From positions 77,691,891-77,755,890 of the forward strand of contig CM049317.1 in NCBI GenBank assembly GCA_026874595.1: DNA of 64,000 nucleotides. The letters run 5' to 3'. Below, in pieces: positions 49,501 to 60,589 of the stretch. Made by a program: the position numbers and the translations under genes. Source of the DNA: Sipunculus nudus (Eukaryota > Annelida > Sipuncula > Golfingiida > Sipunculidae). A model generated the notes under the pieces. The model made no database searches. It saw only the letters and a list, made by a program, of their open reading frames with translations, and had not been told where the DNA came from. Each line of letters begins with the position of its first letter. Within the stretch, counting starts at the first letter, position 1.

Positions 49501-50348
49501 TAAAAATTCCTTCTCAAAAGGAAACGGACATTTTATAGCAGATTATGCACAAGGTAGTCATATTTTTCTAAATTATGGGAAATATGATTAATCATTCTTA
49601 TGACGATGGTAGAACTCCTAGGATAATAAAAATCTTACGTAATACAGCATGTGCCCGTGCATCATCTGACCATGACCAGTCCGTTTCATGATTTTCAATT
49701 CCTAGCCAGACTCTATCTAATTCATAGAGGTTCAGAATATTCAGTAAAGTTGAATCTACGTCCACTGGAAGTGTTTTCTTTAATCTTGTACATTGGCTGG
49801 CTGCCTCATTCCAAGATATATTTCTTAGTATGGACAATTCTGAAATTTGTTACATTATACCCTCTATTAAAGGTGCCCATTAATCTACCTTTTGAAAAAT
49901 AATTTATGTGAATTTTGCTTCGTATGTGTATATATGATTGATGTCAGAGTAAATTTGTTTGCGAAAAATTGTCTGGTCTATTTTTTATGAAAGCTCCAAG
50001 GGATTACCTTTAGTTTTTAAAGGTCAGATGGGTGATTGGGCTCCTTAAAGAGTGACGGGTGGTTGCAACTCACATTATGTTTTGTATTTGATGGTACTTT
50101 AAAACATTCTAGTGCATAGGAAACATCCGATGAAGAAAACGTAGCCTTATTGAACAATTGCCTCAGTTTGCCCAGGAGAACTAGATTGAACTAAACATCA
50201 CAAATGTCACCTAGCGGGTGAAATATTGGAATATTACTGCAAATGACAGTATGTAAAATGTCTCACCAAGACTGCTGTTGTCATAGCCTGCTGTGTCCTC
50301 AGATAAAAATACAAAAACTTTAATCAAGTGCCAGAGGAAAACCATCAT
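46537..50348 (-). CDS. gene H: two-CTLD transmembrane receptor, best preserved array member
   Basis: Exons (minus): 50267-50348, 49639-49839, 49208-49324, 48873-49103, about 48347-48558, about 47857-47987 (or 47998), 47463-47637 and 46537-46869. About 493 residues. Signal peptide MMVFLWHLIKVFVFL. CTLD1: SQC, VWLGI, KKC, TPC, FIC. CTLD2: RCYVKIC, KHC, FWLGL, HQC, the near-WND word DWNVSDC and AIC; no EPN/QPD. TM: WLIGPASLCIPLTLALSMSI. Tail: LPPLP, VCSMCGQ, RCNACGR, KPRPGLP, DDYENMARGL. The membrane-proximal tyrosine of E and F is lost (DGENM). Exon 5 with donor GTATAAGT (phase 0) needs the acceptor ending GCGAG at 47988. The acceptor used in the paralogues (exon 47857-47998, 142 bp as in E and F) would be out of frame unless an earlier donor (GTGAAG, about 48416) is used. 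No stop in any exon. Confidence 0.8.
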
Positions 50349-53300
50349 GAGCTTTAACGTATCTGGAATATAGATGTCCTAGCTCTCCAACTTGTCAAAT
50401 CTTATTGTTTCTTTACCGTGTCATGTATACAATACACGTAACAAGCATAAAACGTACAGCATTGTTCAGTACTTCCTTCGTGTTATTAGTGTTAGTGATC
50501 GTTGTTCCTGTACAAATGCAGGTTCCTGAGAAGCATGGATGTGATAAAACTGGGGTCAACGATTAATGGGCCGACTACAATTATCATATTATGAAATTAT
50601 CTTATTATCTATAATCTTATTATCTTACATAATTAAGGAGCTTGGGTTCACATAGACAGTTAGCTAATTCCTTTATAATTATCATCATGAAGTGCGTCGG
50701 AAATAATTTAAAATACTTTACCTACAATTAAGTTTGTTGTCGTAACAGCACTGAGTAATATACATATGGATAACAAGCATATTTTTTTATGATAGTTTGT
50801 TTAAACTTTGCTAAAAGTTTATAATTTAGCTTTTATTAATTAAAAGGCCATTGTCCTTAGCCAACCAAGTACGTTTTACTTATATTCGCTCTCATTTGCA
50901 GTAAATATTACCAGAGTTGACCAAACAAAAGGCTAAATAGACCATTATATTCTGTTTACAATCTTGGTACCTGTAATTGTGTTCAGTGTATCTCCTTTTA
51001 CACAGAGAAGGTAGTTTATTGACCGTTGAAATAGATATATTCATTTAGATGTGGCTTTAAGTGGAGTAAAGATGCTCTTTTTGTTTTTTTCGGTATCACT
51101 AATAAAACATAATTGAGAAAAACAAGAATAGTTTATATTGTTATATGGAACGTTCTAAGCCTATAAATCAATATTAAGAAATAAATGAAAAAATAAGCAT
51201 ACTTCACAAGCATTCCTTAATGCAGTATTGAACAAAAAACCCTGGATCTCTCAAATAACACAGTGAACCATTCTTATGTCTTAAAGAGAGACACATAGGT
51301 TTAGGAAGTTCCATAAAACAATTAAATCTGACGACACAAAAAGGCTTAGCTGTGTTATTTCTTACCATTACATAATTTGGGTGTTTTGTCTAATACAACT
51401 TTTAGGTATAAAAGGTTCTGGAGTAATGTATTCTTAATTTAATATAAATGTTTAACGTAATAAAGGGTCAGATTAAGGAGAATTTATTAAAATTGTGGTA
51501 TATTGGGCCGCATAACAGTGCCTTCATAATGTTAAAAAAAACAAATATTCCAATACTTGGAAAGCGCATTTATAAACTGTATTCCCAACGGATATAATAT
51601 GAACAGCGGAATTAAACTCGGTTAACAATGCAGTACTTATAAAAATTAAACACATGAATCTACTAGCGAGTATACAGATATACATAATGTATGACAAAAT
51701 ACGTCTTCATACAGCACAGGCATTTATTTACTTCCGATCATTCGTTCGAGTTCGTGAGGCTGCAGACTTGAAAAAATATATGACGCTTCAGACTGAATAA
51801 AGCCGGAAGAATACGATAAATAACACATAAGGTTTATCCCAAGATGGAATTTGTAAATTTACACATATGTAAATTAGTACAAATTCTTAAGTATTCTTTT
51901 TATTCCCATGTAACGCTAAACTTCATTGATCTAATGAATGTCCGGATGTCCAAGTAGTTAACACAAGCTGATACGATTACGCCTTTATTATTAACATACA
52001 AGCTTATCACGCAAGTCGCACATAGGGTGAAAACAATAAATGCATAACGTGGTGAAACTAAAAAAGAATATATGGTAATACACAAAGTATGAAATAATAC
52101 ATATATCAGAATGCACATATCTTTATCCGTCAGATATATCTCTTCATACATCTGTGGTTACAGAAGATAAATCACAACTGTACGGATAAAACTCTTACGC
52201 ATGATTAACAGGAAATTTAATATACAAATAAATATCTATGAATTTAAAGTTAATATTATTAATATGGGAAACCCCATCAAATACAGCATTATGCAATCGA
52301 AAAGTAGTCAACCAATCAAGGCAAAGCATATATCCTGTTACAATGTAGCAAACATTTCACTCCTCAGTCCATAATTATATCAAAACATGCACTGTGTCAA
52401 TACAAAATACAATAATTGCGCAATTACCGACCCGGCTACCTCAATGCGGCGACTAATACCCTAAACTAAAACACTTTAGGCGAATCAAAGTCTCAGAAAA
52501 AAAAAACATACACGGCATTACATACAAACAAAACGGGGTCTGAACATATAGATAGTGCTGCGTTTTTCAGCCCCTTTGAAAGATGACGTCTCTTTTAGAC
52601 TTGTGCTTAAAACGTCTGCCTTAGAATAAATAAAAGTTATCCGTGTCAAAAGAAAAATTCTTTCTTTTTGTTTACCTTTTTTGCATGCAAAAAGCAACGA
52701 GTCTTTCTTATATAAAAATATCGTGTTATATACTGAAAATTCTAACCATGCTTAAGGAAGACTGAACAGTATTACATCTAAATAGAAGGTGCAGGTTGTT
52801 TAGAAACATTTACAGACGATACAATCACCGAAACCTGTTCACAAAATTAAAAGTACAACATTTCAGTGTAAATGTTCTGAATCACAAATCCATGCATAAT
52901 TTCACCTTGGACAAAAATACTTTGTCAAAACATACCCAGCCATCGAATGTTATGTTAGCAACATGAACGGAATCATTAAAAAAATGTTGACCTTAGTTAA
53001 ACTTTCAGAAATAAGACTTAACCAAAACCTTCCTTTACAGCCTTCCAGGGAATGGTGACGCTGATACACGCTTTACATTTGATAACAATAAACTTGTAAT
53101 AATCCAGCGCTTAAAACCTGAAAACTGACACCATAGTCACATATAAATATAATTTTGGAAATATGCAGGAATCCTACATCTATACATACAGTGACGAAGT
53201 ACCCATAATACATACCATTATTATAAAACACGCACGCATAGACATGGTAATACCATAAAAATAAAAACATGTAATTTATTGCCAATTAATCACGAAATAT

Positions 53301-53390
53301 TATAAGGAAATAACAGTTCTGCTAATGACAAGCTGATGAAGACATAAAAAACCGCGATTTATTCCTAGAGTTCTAAACAAGAGCTAAATT
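50349..53390. other. upstream of gene H and intergenic, nothing recognised beyond 50590
   Basis: 50349-50590 is shared with the region upstream of G and presumably includes the promoter. The remainder is AT-rich without recognised exons or transposon ends. Confidence 0.4.
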
Positions 53391-53397
53391 ATTCGTA

Positions 53398-53518
53398 TTC
53401 TAGTAGTTTGGGTGTTCAGACATCCACAACTGATTGAGCGTCGGTGCTTCCAATCTGCTGGCCCAAATCTCCTCTTGCCCTTGGTGAAGCAGGTCTGGAG
53501 CTGCGGTGGATTGTGCGT
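53398..53518 (-). other. possible terminal coding exon
   Basis: A GC-richer island in AT-rich DNA. After an acceptor-like acaactcag on the minus strand (phase 0) it reads DAQSTAAPDLLHQGQEEIWA, then APTLNQLWMSEHPNY, to a TAG at 53398-53400. A second frame is also open, so coding status is uncertain. It lies 1.4 kb downstream of gene I on the same strand. It could be an alternative last exon of I, or unrelated. Confidence 0.25.
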
Positions 53519-53529
53519 CCTGAGTTGTT

Positions 53530-54880
53530 TAATACTTGGATTAGAGTAGCACCCACTCAAGAAGCTAAGGCTTTCCTATCTCTATTATTTCCTAACTTTC
53601 TCTCTATAAATTGAACAAATTGTCTTCCTCTTCTTTAGATAACCGTAAAATTTACAAAAAGTGAAACGTATGATTTATTTTGTAGTGGAAGTTATGGATT
53701 ATTTATTTTATGACTACCTTTCTCTTTATGAAATTTGATCATGTTAATTTTTAGATCTTGTAACTTTAGTCCATTCACAGGAGATTAAACCGAGAGATAA
53801 AGAACATGAAGAGCTAAGAAAAGAAATATCAGGCACTCGTGTTTTACGACATTGCTTCAATTACAAACACATAATTTGATGCAGGAAAAAGCAGGACAAA
53901 TTCATAAACACGAATTCATTACCCAGCAAACATCATCACTTTGAATCACCCAATTATCATCTTACTCAAAACCTTGTTGGAAATGATTAATGACGATTCT
54001 GAACTAAAAAAAAAGTTAACCCTCATCGAAACACAGAGGATATTTACTCTAAAATAGTCAGTCCTCTTACATATGTGACATATATCTGTTTCATAATCAC
54101 ACGAGCCGTTTAACCGGACTAACGAATATTATTGTGGTTGAGATGACCCTGGAAAAACGTGGAAATACCGGATCTTTGGAAAATACCAACACAGAACGGG
54201 TTAGAGTTTCTCGTTTATTTTTACCTTTAGTTAAACGTATATTTATTTATATGCACATATGCATGTTCACGTCAGTCTTTTTTTATTTAAAACATCAACT
54301 TTCAGAAAAGCTCAATTCAGGTAGATTAAGCACATTTTATTAAATCATCGGAATACAATACACACCTGAAAATAATGGTATGACAAAATGATATTTGGGG
54401 TCACATTGATATTGATTTAGCCATTTTGTTTGGTGGAAGACTATTATTTGTTGAATATCAAAGGGATTTTTTTTTAATTTGATATATTTCTGTTTTTGTT
54501 AAATATCAGATTAAAGAAAAAATATACAACTTGTATAAAGAATAGGTATGGTGTCACCGATATTGATTCATAACAGTTTTCAATCATGCGTAGTCGAATT
54601 TATAATTATTTTCCTAGTTTTCATTCAAAACTGGTTCCCTTTCATCACTGACAAAAAGCATAAGTATATGTTGACTGCAGAAAGATTTCACCATTTGTGG
54701 TGACACTGATATCAGACATAGTTTGCAATGAAAGATATAATCATCGACAGTTAAACTAACATTTTCCTTTAAAAACATATTATAAAATCTCACTCTTTCA
54801 ATCTCTGATTCCCTGGTTCCTTTTGTTGACACATAAGGCTTTCTGTCAGAAACTTCTCTTCATGAACGCAGACTCTCAGT
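53530..54880. other. 3' flank of gene I, nothing recognised
   Basis: AT-rich. A minus-strand AATAAA at 54336-54341 could end the gene I transcript, about 540 bases beyond the stop. Confidence 0.35.
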
Positions 54881-54881
54881 A

Positions 54882-55421
54882 TCAGTATTTCATTGTATTG
54901 TACGGTGTTGAGTACAGAGCATTGTTCTCATTTATCCCAATGTCAGCGCAGGATTCATCAGGGGATATACACAATGCCGCTATCGGATGACAAGGGCCAC
55001 TGTTCATTAAAGACATCTGTGACATATTCAGTGTCATATTGCCAAGCTCGAACATTGAAGGTGCAGGAATATAAACTTGTTCATCTTGGATGTGTACTTC
55101 CGGAATCTCCGGGAGTGGTCGTGGTGGACGATATTCCAGGTTTTCGGAAATTTCCAAATACGTAAACGCTTGCTCCATCAGTTGTTTGCGATAAGTTGGG
55201 CTTCTTTTGCTGTATAATATCAATATATGATTAATCGACATTAAAACGCTTAATTGACAATTAAATTATGTCATCTTTGATACCTTTTAAGCCATTTCTA
55301 TAATATGAGAAAAATGTTCGATAAAGCTATGACCACTATTAAATATTTCATTTTTTACGAATGAAAATCAACATTTTTCCTTAACAAAGGTTCTTGGTAA
55401 CGCTCTAGGACAATTGTTACG

Positions 55422-55478
<57 letters not shown>

Positions 55479-58400
55479 TTTCAAACAAACATATACAATG
55501 TAAACTTTTTTGATTAAATGTGTTAAAAGAATGATTTTTTATATATTGTTATATTGATGTTTACATTTTTAAAACAAATGGAGTTATCTTTTACCTCTTG
55601 AGTCGTACCCACTGCATAAATATAATGAGCAGCATTCCAACCAGAATGATGACAAATATAACCACAATCGGAACAAAAGCGTAATTACCTTCAAATGTAA
55701 ATTTAAATAAAACACTGGATGTTATATTTAAGCTGTCTTGTTAATTTACAGAATAGTAATTAATTTCTGCATTATATTGTACATGATATTCATCATACAC
55801 GGTTTAGCAAGAAAAGATTTAATCTTAGGTGCCCGAAATATGCCTGTTGCCAGCTAGGGCTGTTTTCATTACGGCTTTAGCCCTGTGTTTAAGCCTTGCA
55901 GCTGTGATCTTATTTGCAAGGAGTTGCCTGTACACCCTAGTGAATTACTCCTGATGTCAAGCCCCTAGGGATAGAGAAGAACTAAGCGAAGAAACAACAC
56001 AGCGTATTACTTTGGTAGTACTTATGTTATAAATGTTTATTTAACAATGGTGATTGTTGCATTAAAATAAAATATCATTTTCATTTAGCGCAACCAACAT
56101 ATATGCTAAGTGGGTTGAGGATATTAAACTAGAATGATTAATCAAATTCATCACGATCTAGTATGTAATGGCAATGGATTCATTGTGGATCCCTTGTTTT
56201 CTCAGTAGAACAGCTGAACATCAGAAAGAATATTCTGAGAAGTGTTATTTCTGAGTCAAGGTATGATTCAAAACACTAAAAGTCTTACACGCAGGTGACG
56301 GAGCCTCTTCATTGGAGGTTACATTATCTGAAATATTAAATATATGTATTTCTCTGTTATACCAATATATTTACGTCGCTATATCATCTCTTTTTCTATG
56401 CTTAAAAAGAACGCACAGAGAATCATAAAAACAGCAGAGGTAGTGACGTTTGATGTGTGATTACTTTTTTATAGATGTGTTTTGTAATTCGTCCATTTGT
56501 ACATGGCAAATGCTGATTAATCAATTACATCAGAGTGAAAGTACACCAAGGAAAACGACAATATTTTACTTTTTTAGGAAGGTTGCATGTAAGGCGATAC
56601 GGAAATTCACCAACCTGCTGTTAGTCTGTGTTTCGTAACACAAACAATACCCGCCCGCTCTGAACAACTTTGAATCTCCCAGCTATATGGAGAGCCAGTC
56701 ATAAGAACAACGCAAGATTTACCAAAGGAGACATTCTCAGCCTTTCCTCTGAATCTCGGTATCAAAGGAAATTTCCTCTGACCTGGATTATCATTAAGCA
56801 AGATCTTTCACTTAAGTAAAAATTATCCAGAGACGAAAGAGAGAAAATAAACAGAATTTACTGGAAACGACTGCTGCAGAACAAAATTTCTCTTATATTA
56901 TTATTCACAATATTTTCTTTATTATATTGAAATTACGAATCAGATTAAACGTTTATTGAATGGTTAAATCTGGTCCTATTATTTCTTTCATCTGCTATTG
57001 ATTGATGACTTTAGCAGGTGAAACAAAAGTACTTTGCTCCTACAGCAAAGCGTTCATATTTATCGGAATATCTGAGTTAAATAAACAAATGCCTATCCCT
57101 TTCCTCTTATTTCTTTCTGATTTTAATTTACCTGATACCTCTTCCACCCAGTCCTCACCCCGCCATCCTATCCAGGCTTCTTGAAGCTGAGAACGCAAGG
57201 TAAGATTCTTCAACGCGTAAACTTCTCTTTCAAAATCATTATCAAGAACCCAGAGATGTCCCCCCGCCACGATACACTCAGCCCTGGCCTGAAACCAGGC
57301 CAATGACTGGTGACGAATCAACAAACACCCGTAATCAAGATGGCAGGACCAGGGAGGACATATAGGACAGTCTGTGTCAAGAATAAAATAGTAATATATG
57401 AACAATATTCCGAAGATTTAATGTGGATGTTTTAGTAAGCAATACTATTTACTGACTAAGATTTAATGTGGATGTTTTACTAAGCAATACTATTTAGTGA
57501 CTAAGATTTAATGTGGATGTTTTACTAAGCAATACTATTTAGTGACTAAGATTTAATGTGGATGTTTTAGTAAGCAATACAATTTACTGACTAAGATTTA
57601 ATGTGGATGTTTTACTAAGCAATACTATTTAGTGACTAAGATTTAATGTGGATGTTTTAGTAAGCAATACAATTTACTGACCTCACTACCTACCTGAAAC
57701 TAAGCACAGGAATCCCTGCACAGTTCTGGTAAAACAATTATGACTTCCTGTCCTGATGTTCCTGTTTCGTTCAAACTCCAGAGACATACATCTCCTAATA
57801 CCATGTGGTTTCTCATCTGGAATCCAGCTACCTGGATATAAAAATATATATTTTTTTTCATTATTTTCATGAAGACCCTGAATCAATGGATGTGAAAATC
57901 TAAATGACTGTTGATCCGACTGATATGGCTGTATTTTTATGAAGTAAACTTAATACGTTGTATCACAGTTTTTTATTGATTAAAATGATATCTGTATACT
58001 TTGATTATAAACCGGTATCCAGGTGTCGTCTTGTTGTTTTTTGAAGGAGAGCCAGACATTTTGATGGGTAGATCCTGCGGACTTGCTGACGTCACGAAGC
58101 TGATACACATCCATATCTCCAGGTAGCTTCATCCCGCGTCTACGGCAGAACTGGTCTGCATAGGACTGATTCGATGTTGGTAATGTTTTGTCAAAGTGGA
58201 CGGAATGACTGTCATCGATAGTCTCACTATTAGAATCTGAAAAAAAGGAATAAAAGTGGGGACTTTATTACATTACTTACTACCTGTTATTAATTTATCA
58301 TCGATTAAAGTGCTATGGGAGTACACTAAGGGTTTTATTGTAGTACATGTAACTAATCAAGGGTGTTACTCACACGAAATCCTAAACCAGAGTCATAAAT

Positions 58401-58781
58401 GTAACCCCTAGGTTAAAAATAAAATCTCAGATTTTTAACCAGTTAATTGTCAGGTGTTATTTTTGCTTTGATTATTAGTCAGCCTATCACTGTTACCGGT
58501 GTAATTTGTTCGAGAGGTTTATTAGTTATGGCTAAGGTATGTAACTTCATCTTTTGATTAGGATCAACTGCGGCTGAGTATTAAATGATGAAGGCCGGAC
58601 GGATGGGAGGCGAAGGCGATGACAAAAGCCTATCAGCCGATACAGGCTGAGAGCGTAACAATCTAAAAATCCATTGATTTAATTTAACAAATATCACCTC
58701 ACCTGAAGATAACATTTTGTCGCAGAACCCAGAAGGTATGATTGTCCACAGCCAAAGGTGAAATATAAAACCTCCAGTCAT
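54882..58781 (-). CDS. gene I: two-CTLD transmembrane receptor with tyrosine- and SH3-motif tail
   Basis: Exons (minus): 58703-58781, 58000-58236, 57694-57831, 57132-57371, 56615-56782, 56289-56327, 55595-55688 and 54882-55209. They sum to 1323 bp, 440 residues; the ectodomain introns are all phase 1. Signal peptide MTGGFIFHLWLWTIIPSGFC (start at 58781; an earlier in-frame ATG at 58874 would bury it). CTLD1 (27-151): QFC, VWLSF, RRC, HNC, FLC. CTLD2 (152-288): CPICPPWSC, AEC, WIGW, KSC, QSC, IVC. No EPN/QPD. A 13-residue stalk exon (DNVTSNEEAPSPA) precedes the TM FVPIVVIFVIILVGMLLIIF. Tail about 108 residues: TYLEI (Y349), RPLPEIP (362-368, class I SH3 ligand), QVYIPAP, PYNTMKY (Y435, YxxM). 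Same plan as E-H but an unrelated tail. Probably an innate immune or adhesion receptor; ligand unknown. Confidence 0.85.
55424..55477. repeat. (TA)n microsatellite in the last intron of gene I
   Basis: Uninterrupted AT alternation of about 53 bases. Confidence 0.9.
57415..57682. repeat. 45-bp minisatellite, about 6 copies, in intron 3 of gene I
   Basis: gatttaatgtggatgtttta recurs at 57415, 57460, 57505, 57550, 57595 and 57640, with tacta/tagta and actg/agtg alternations between units. It ends 12 bases before the exon 3 donor. Confidence 0.92.
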
Positions 58782-60116
58782 CTTAGATGATAGAGCCGCC
58801 GACACGGACAGTACAATACTTATACACTGAACGTTTATGCAGCTGTTTGGGACTGAGCAATAACCACATACCATTTATAACAATGTGCTTTTCTTTTGAC
58901 CAGGAAGTCAACCATTACCGTGTAGTTGTTATATAAGTAAACACAACACATGTAGATGCTTTGTCTTACAATAATTGATTTATATTAATCATGAATTATC
59001 TAAAATCTGCCTTACTCCCAATACAATTAGGTGCATGCAAAATTTGTTCTCACTCTTTCTGCTTTTAAGTGTCCCTGTGTTAAGATAACACTGCAGAACT
59101 TTAGTTTGAATCATACAGACACACAGATACACACTCCCTCCCTCTCTTTCCCATTAAAAATATATATATTGTTGTAATAGATAAACTTTTGTCAGTATGT
59201 ATATATTTCTTAACCTTCACACACAACAGGCGCAGTGTTAACGAAGATCATGTGCATTTTTGGTGTTTATTTATAACAACAGTACTAGAGAATGTAAAAC
59301 ATAAAAAAATAACTCTCCATTTTGGTGATTTTATTTGTACCTAAAGCATTTTGCACTGATTCTTTGATTAATAGTTCACGTCCAGTTGTTGTCTTTTACG
59401 CAATGAAGATCTCACAGCACACAATCGCATATCAGACATAACCACCATTAAACCATGATCAATTTATCAAAGGGAGAATGTTTTATTGAATAACTGGATA
59501 ATATATCAGTGCGATAAACTTGAGCAACACAGCGACCGAGACGCTAATAGCGAAATACAAGCGATACATGTTACTGTTTTAAATTCGGTAACAATTTAAT
59601 TATAGCGGGATTTGTTATCACAAAAACAAATTAATTCTATACCCGTTTAAGTTACGTGTATGGTTTTATAAGAGCAATATATAAAAATGGTGTCTGCCCA
59701 CCATGACTCATCCCGGTCCAAGTGGAAAGCAGTCCAGTGGGACGTATATACTGTTCAACTTGAAGTTGTCAATACATTTCGTATTGTATTCCTAACGACT
59801 CGGCGAGTGTGGAGTGTACTCAAATGACAAATACAGATAACCAGGGGTGTCGATACAGCGGGGTAGATAACCTCCATTTTTAAGCAAGGTCAATGCAATC
59901 ATCCACCCTGATATTCAGAGAATATTATTTATATATTGGAAAAGAAATAAATTGAATCTTTATAATTATAGACTTTGTCCTTTTCTGAGTTTCCTGTTAA
60001 ATTGTATACACCTAAAACTGGTTTAGAATTAACATACACTGAAAACATGATATGTTATTTTTTAAATCTTATAGTTACTGTAATAATTTTTGTATGTGTT
60101 TAACAGACAATAAAGG

Positions 60117-60162
<46 letters not shown>

Positions 60163-60589
60163 TATTCCCAAAGTTGATTACCCTCCCTCGCCTGCGATTC
60201 ATCCCTTCACCCCTGAAGATAAATTGTTTCCACTGCAGATAACCCTTGTATTATGTGTCATTTGTAAAAAAAAAATTCAGTTATCCCTGGAAGTTTAAGA
60301 AGGATCATTGGAATGAAATTAAAGGAAATCAGATCTGAAACTGTTGCAAAAAACTGACGTGTTCAAATGACTTAGCCTTAGCTACGAGCATGAATGAATA
60401 CATGATCGCGTGCGATGGAATGTTTTGAAAAAAAACACATTGGGTGTTGTCATCCTTTGTGTATTGTGTGTTTCTAAATGGGTTTAACACAATCAGATTT
60501 TTCCTACCCTGCTGTGGACAGAAAAAAAATAAAGAAATCACGTAAAGCAATACGGAAGCAGGTTACTTCGTTACAGTTCAGCTTTGTAC
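58782..60589. other. upstream of gene I, nothing recognised; (TA)n at 60120-60159
   Basis: Presumably includes the gene I promoter and 5' UTR. No exon, transposon end or RNA gene identified. Confidence 0.4.

Larger units (their letters stand above)
45200..50590. repeat. segmental duplication containing gene H (partner 36420-41300)
   Basis: See the partner entry. This copy also carries two (TA)n expansions (45.9-46.06 kb) that the partner lacks. Confidence 0.75.

Noticed and set aside
54882-55209. canonical ITIM in gene I tail
   Set aside because: TYLEI has Phe at the -2 position and QVYIPAP lacks the +3 hydrophobic residue. Neither fits the strict consensus, so only YxxM and RPLPxxP are claimed.
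23120-58781. Ca2+-dependent sugar binding by the CTLDs
   Set aside because: No EPN or QPD motif is visible between the WxGL word and the third cysteine in any copy; only DWNVSDC of H is near a WND motif.
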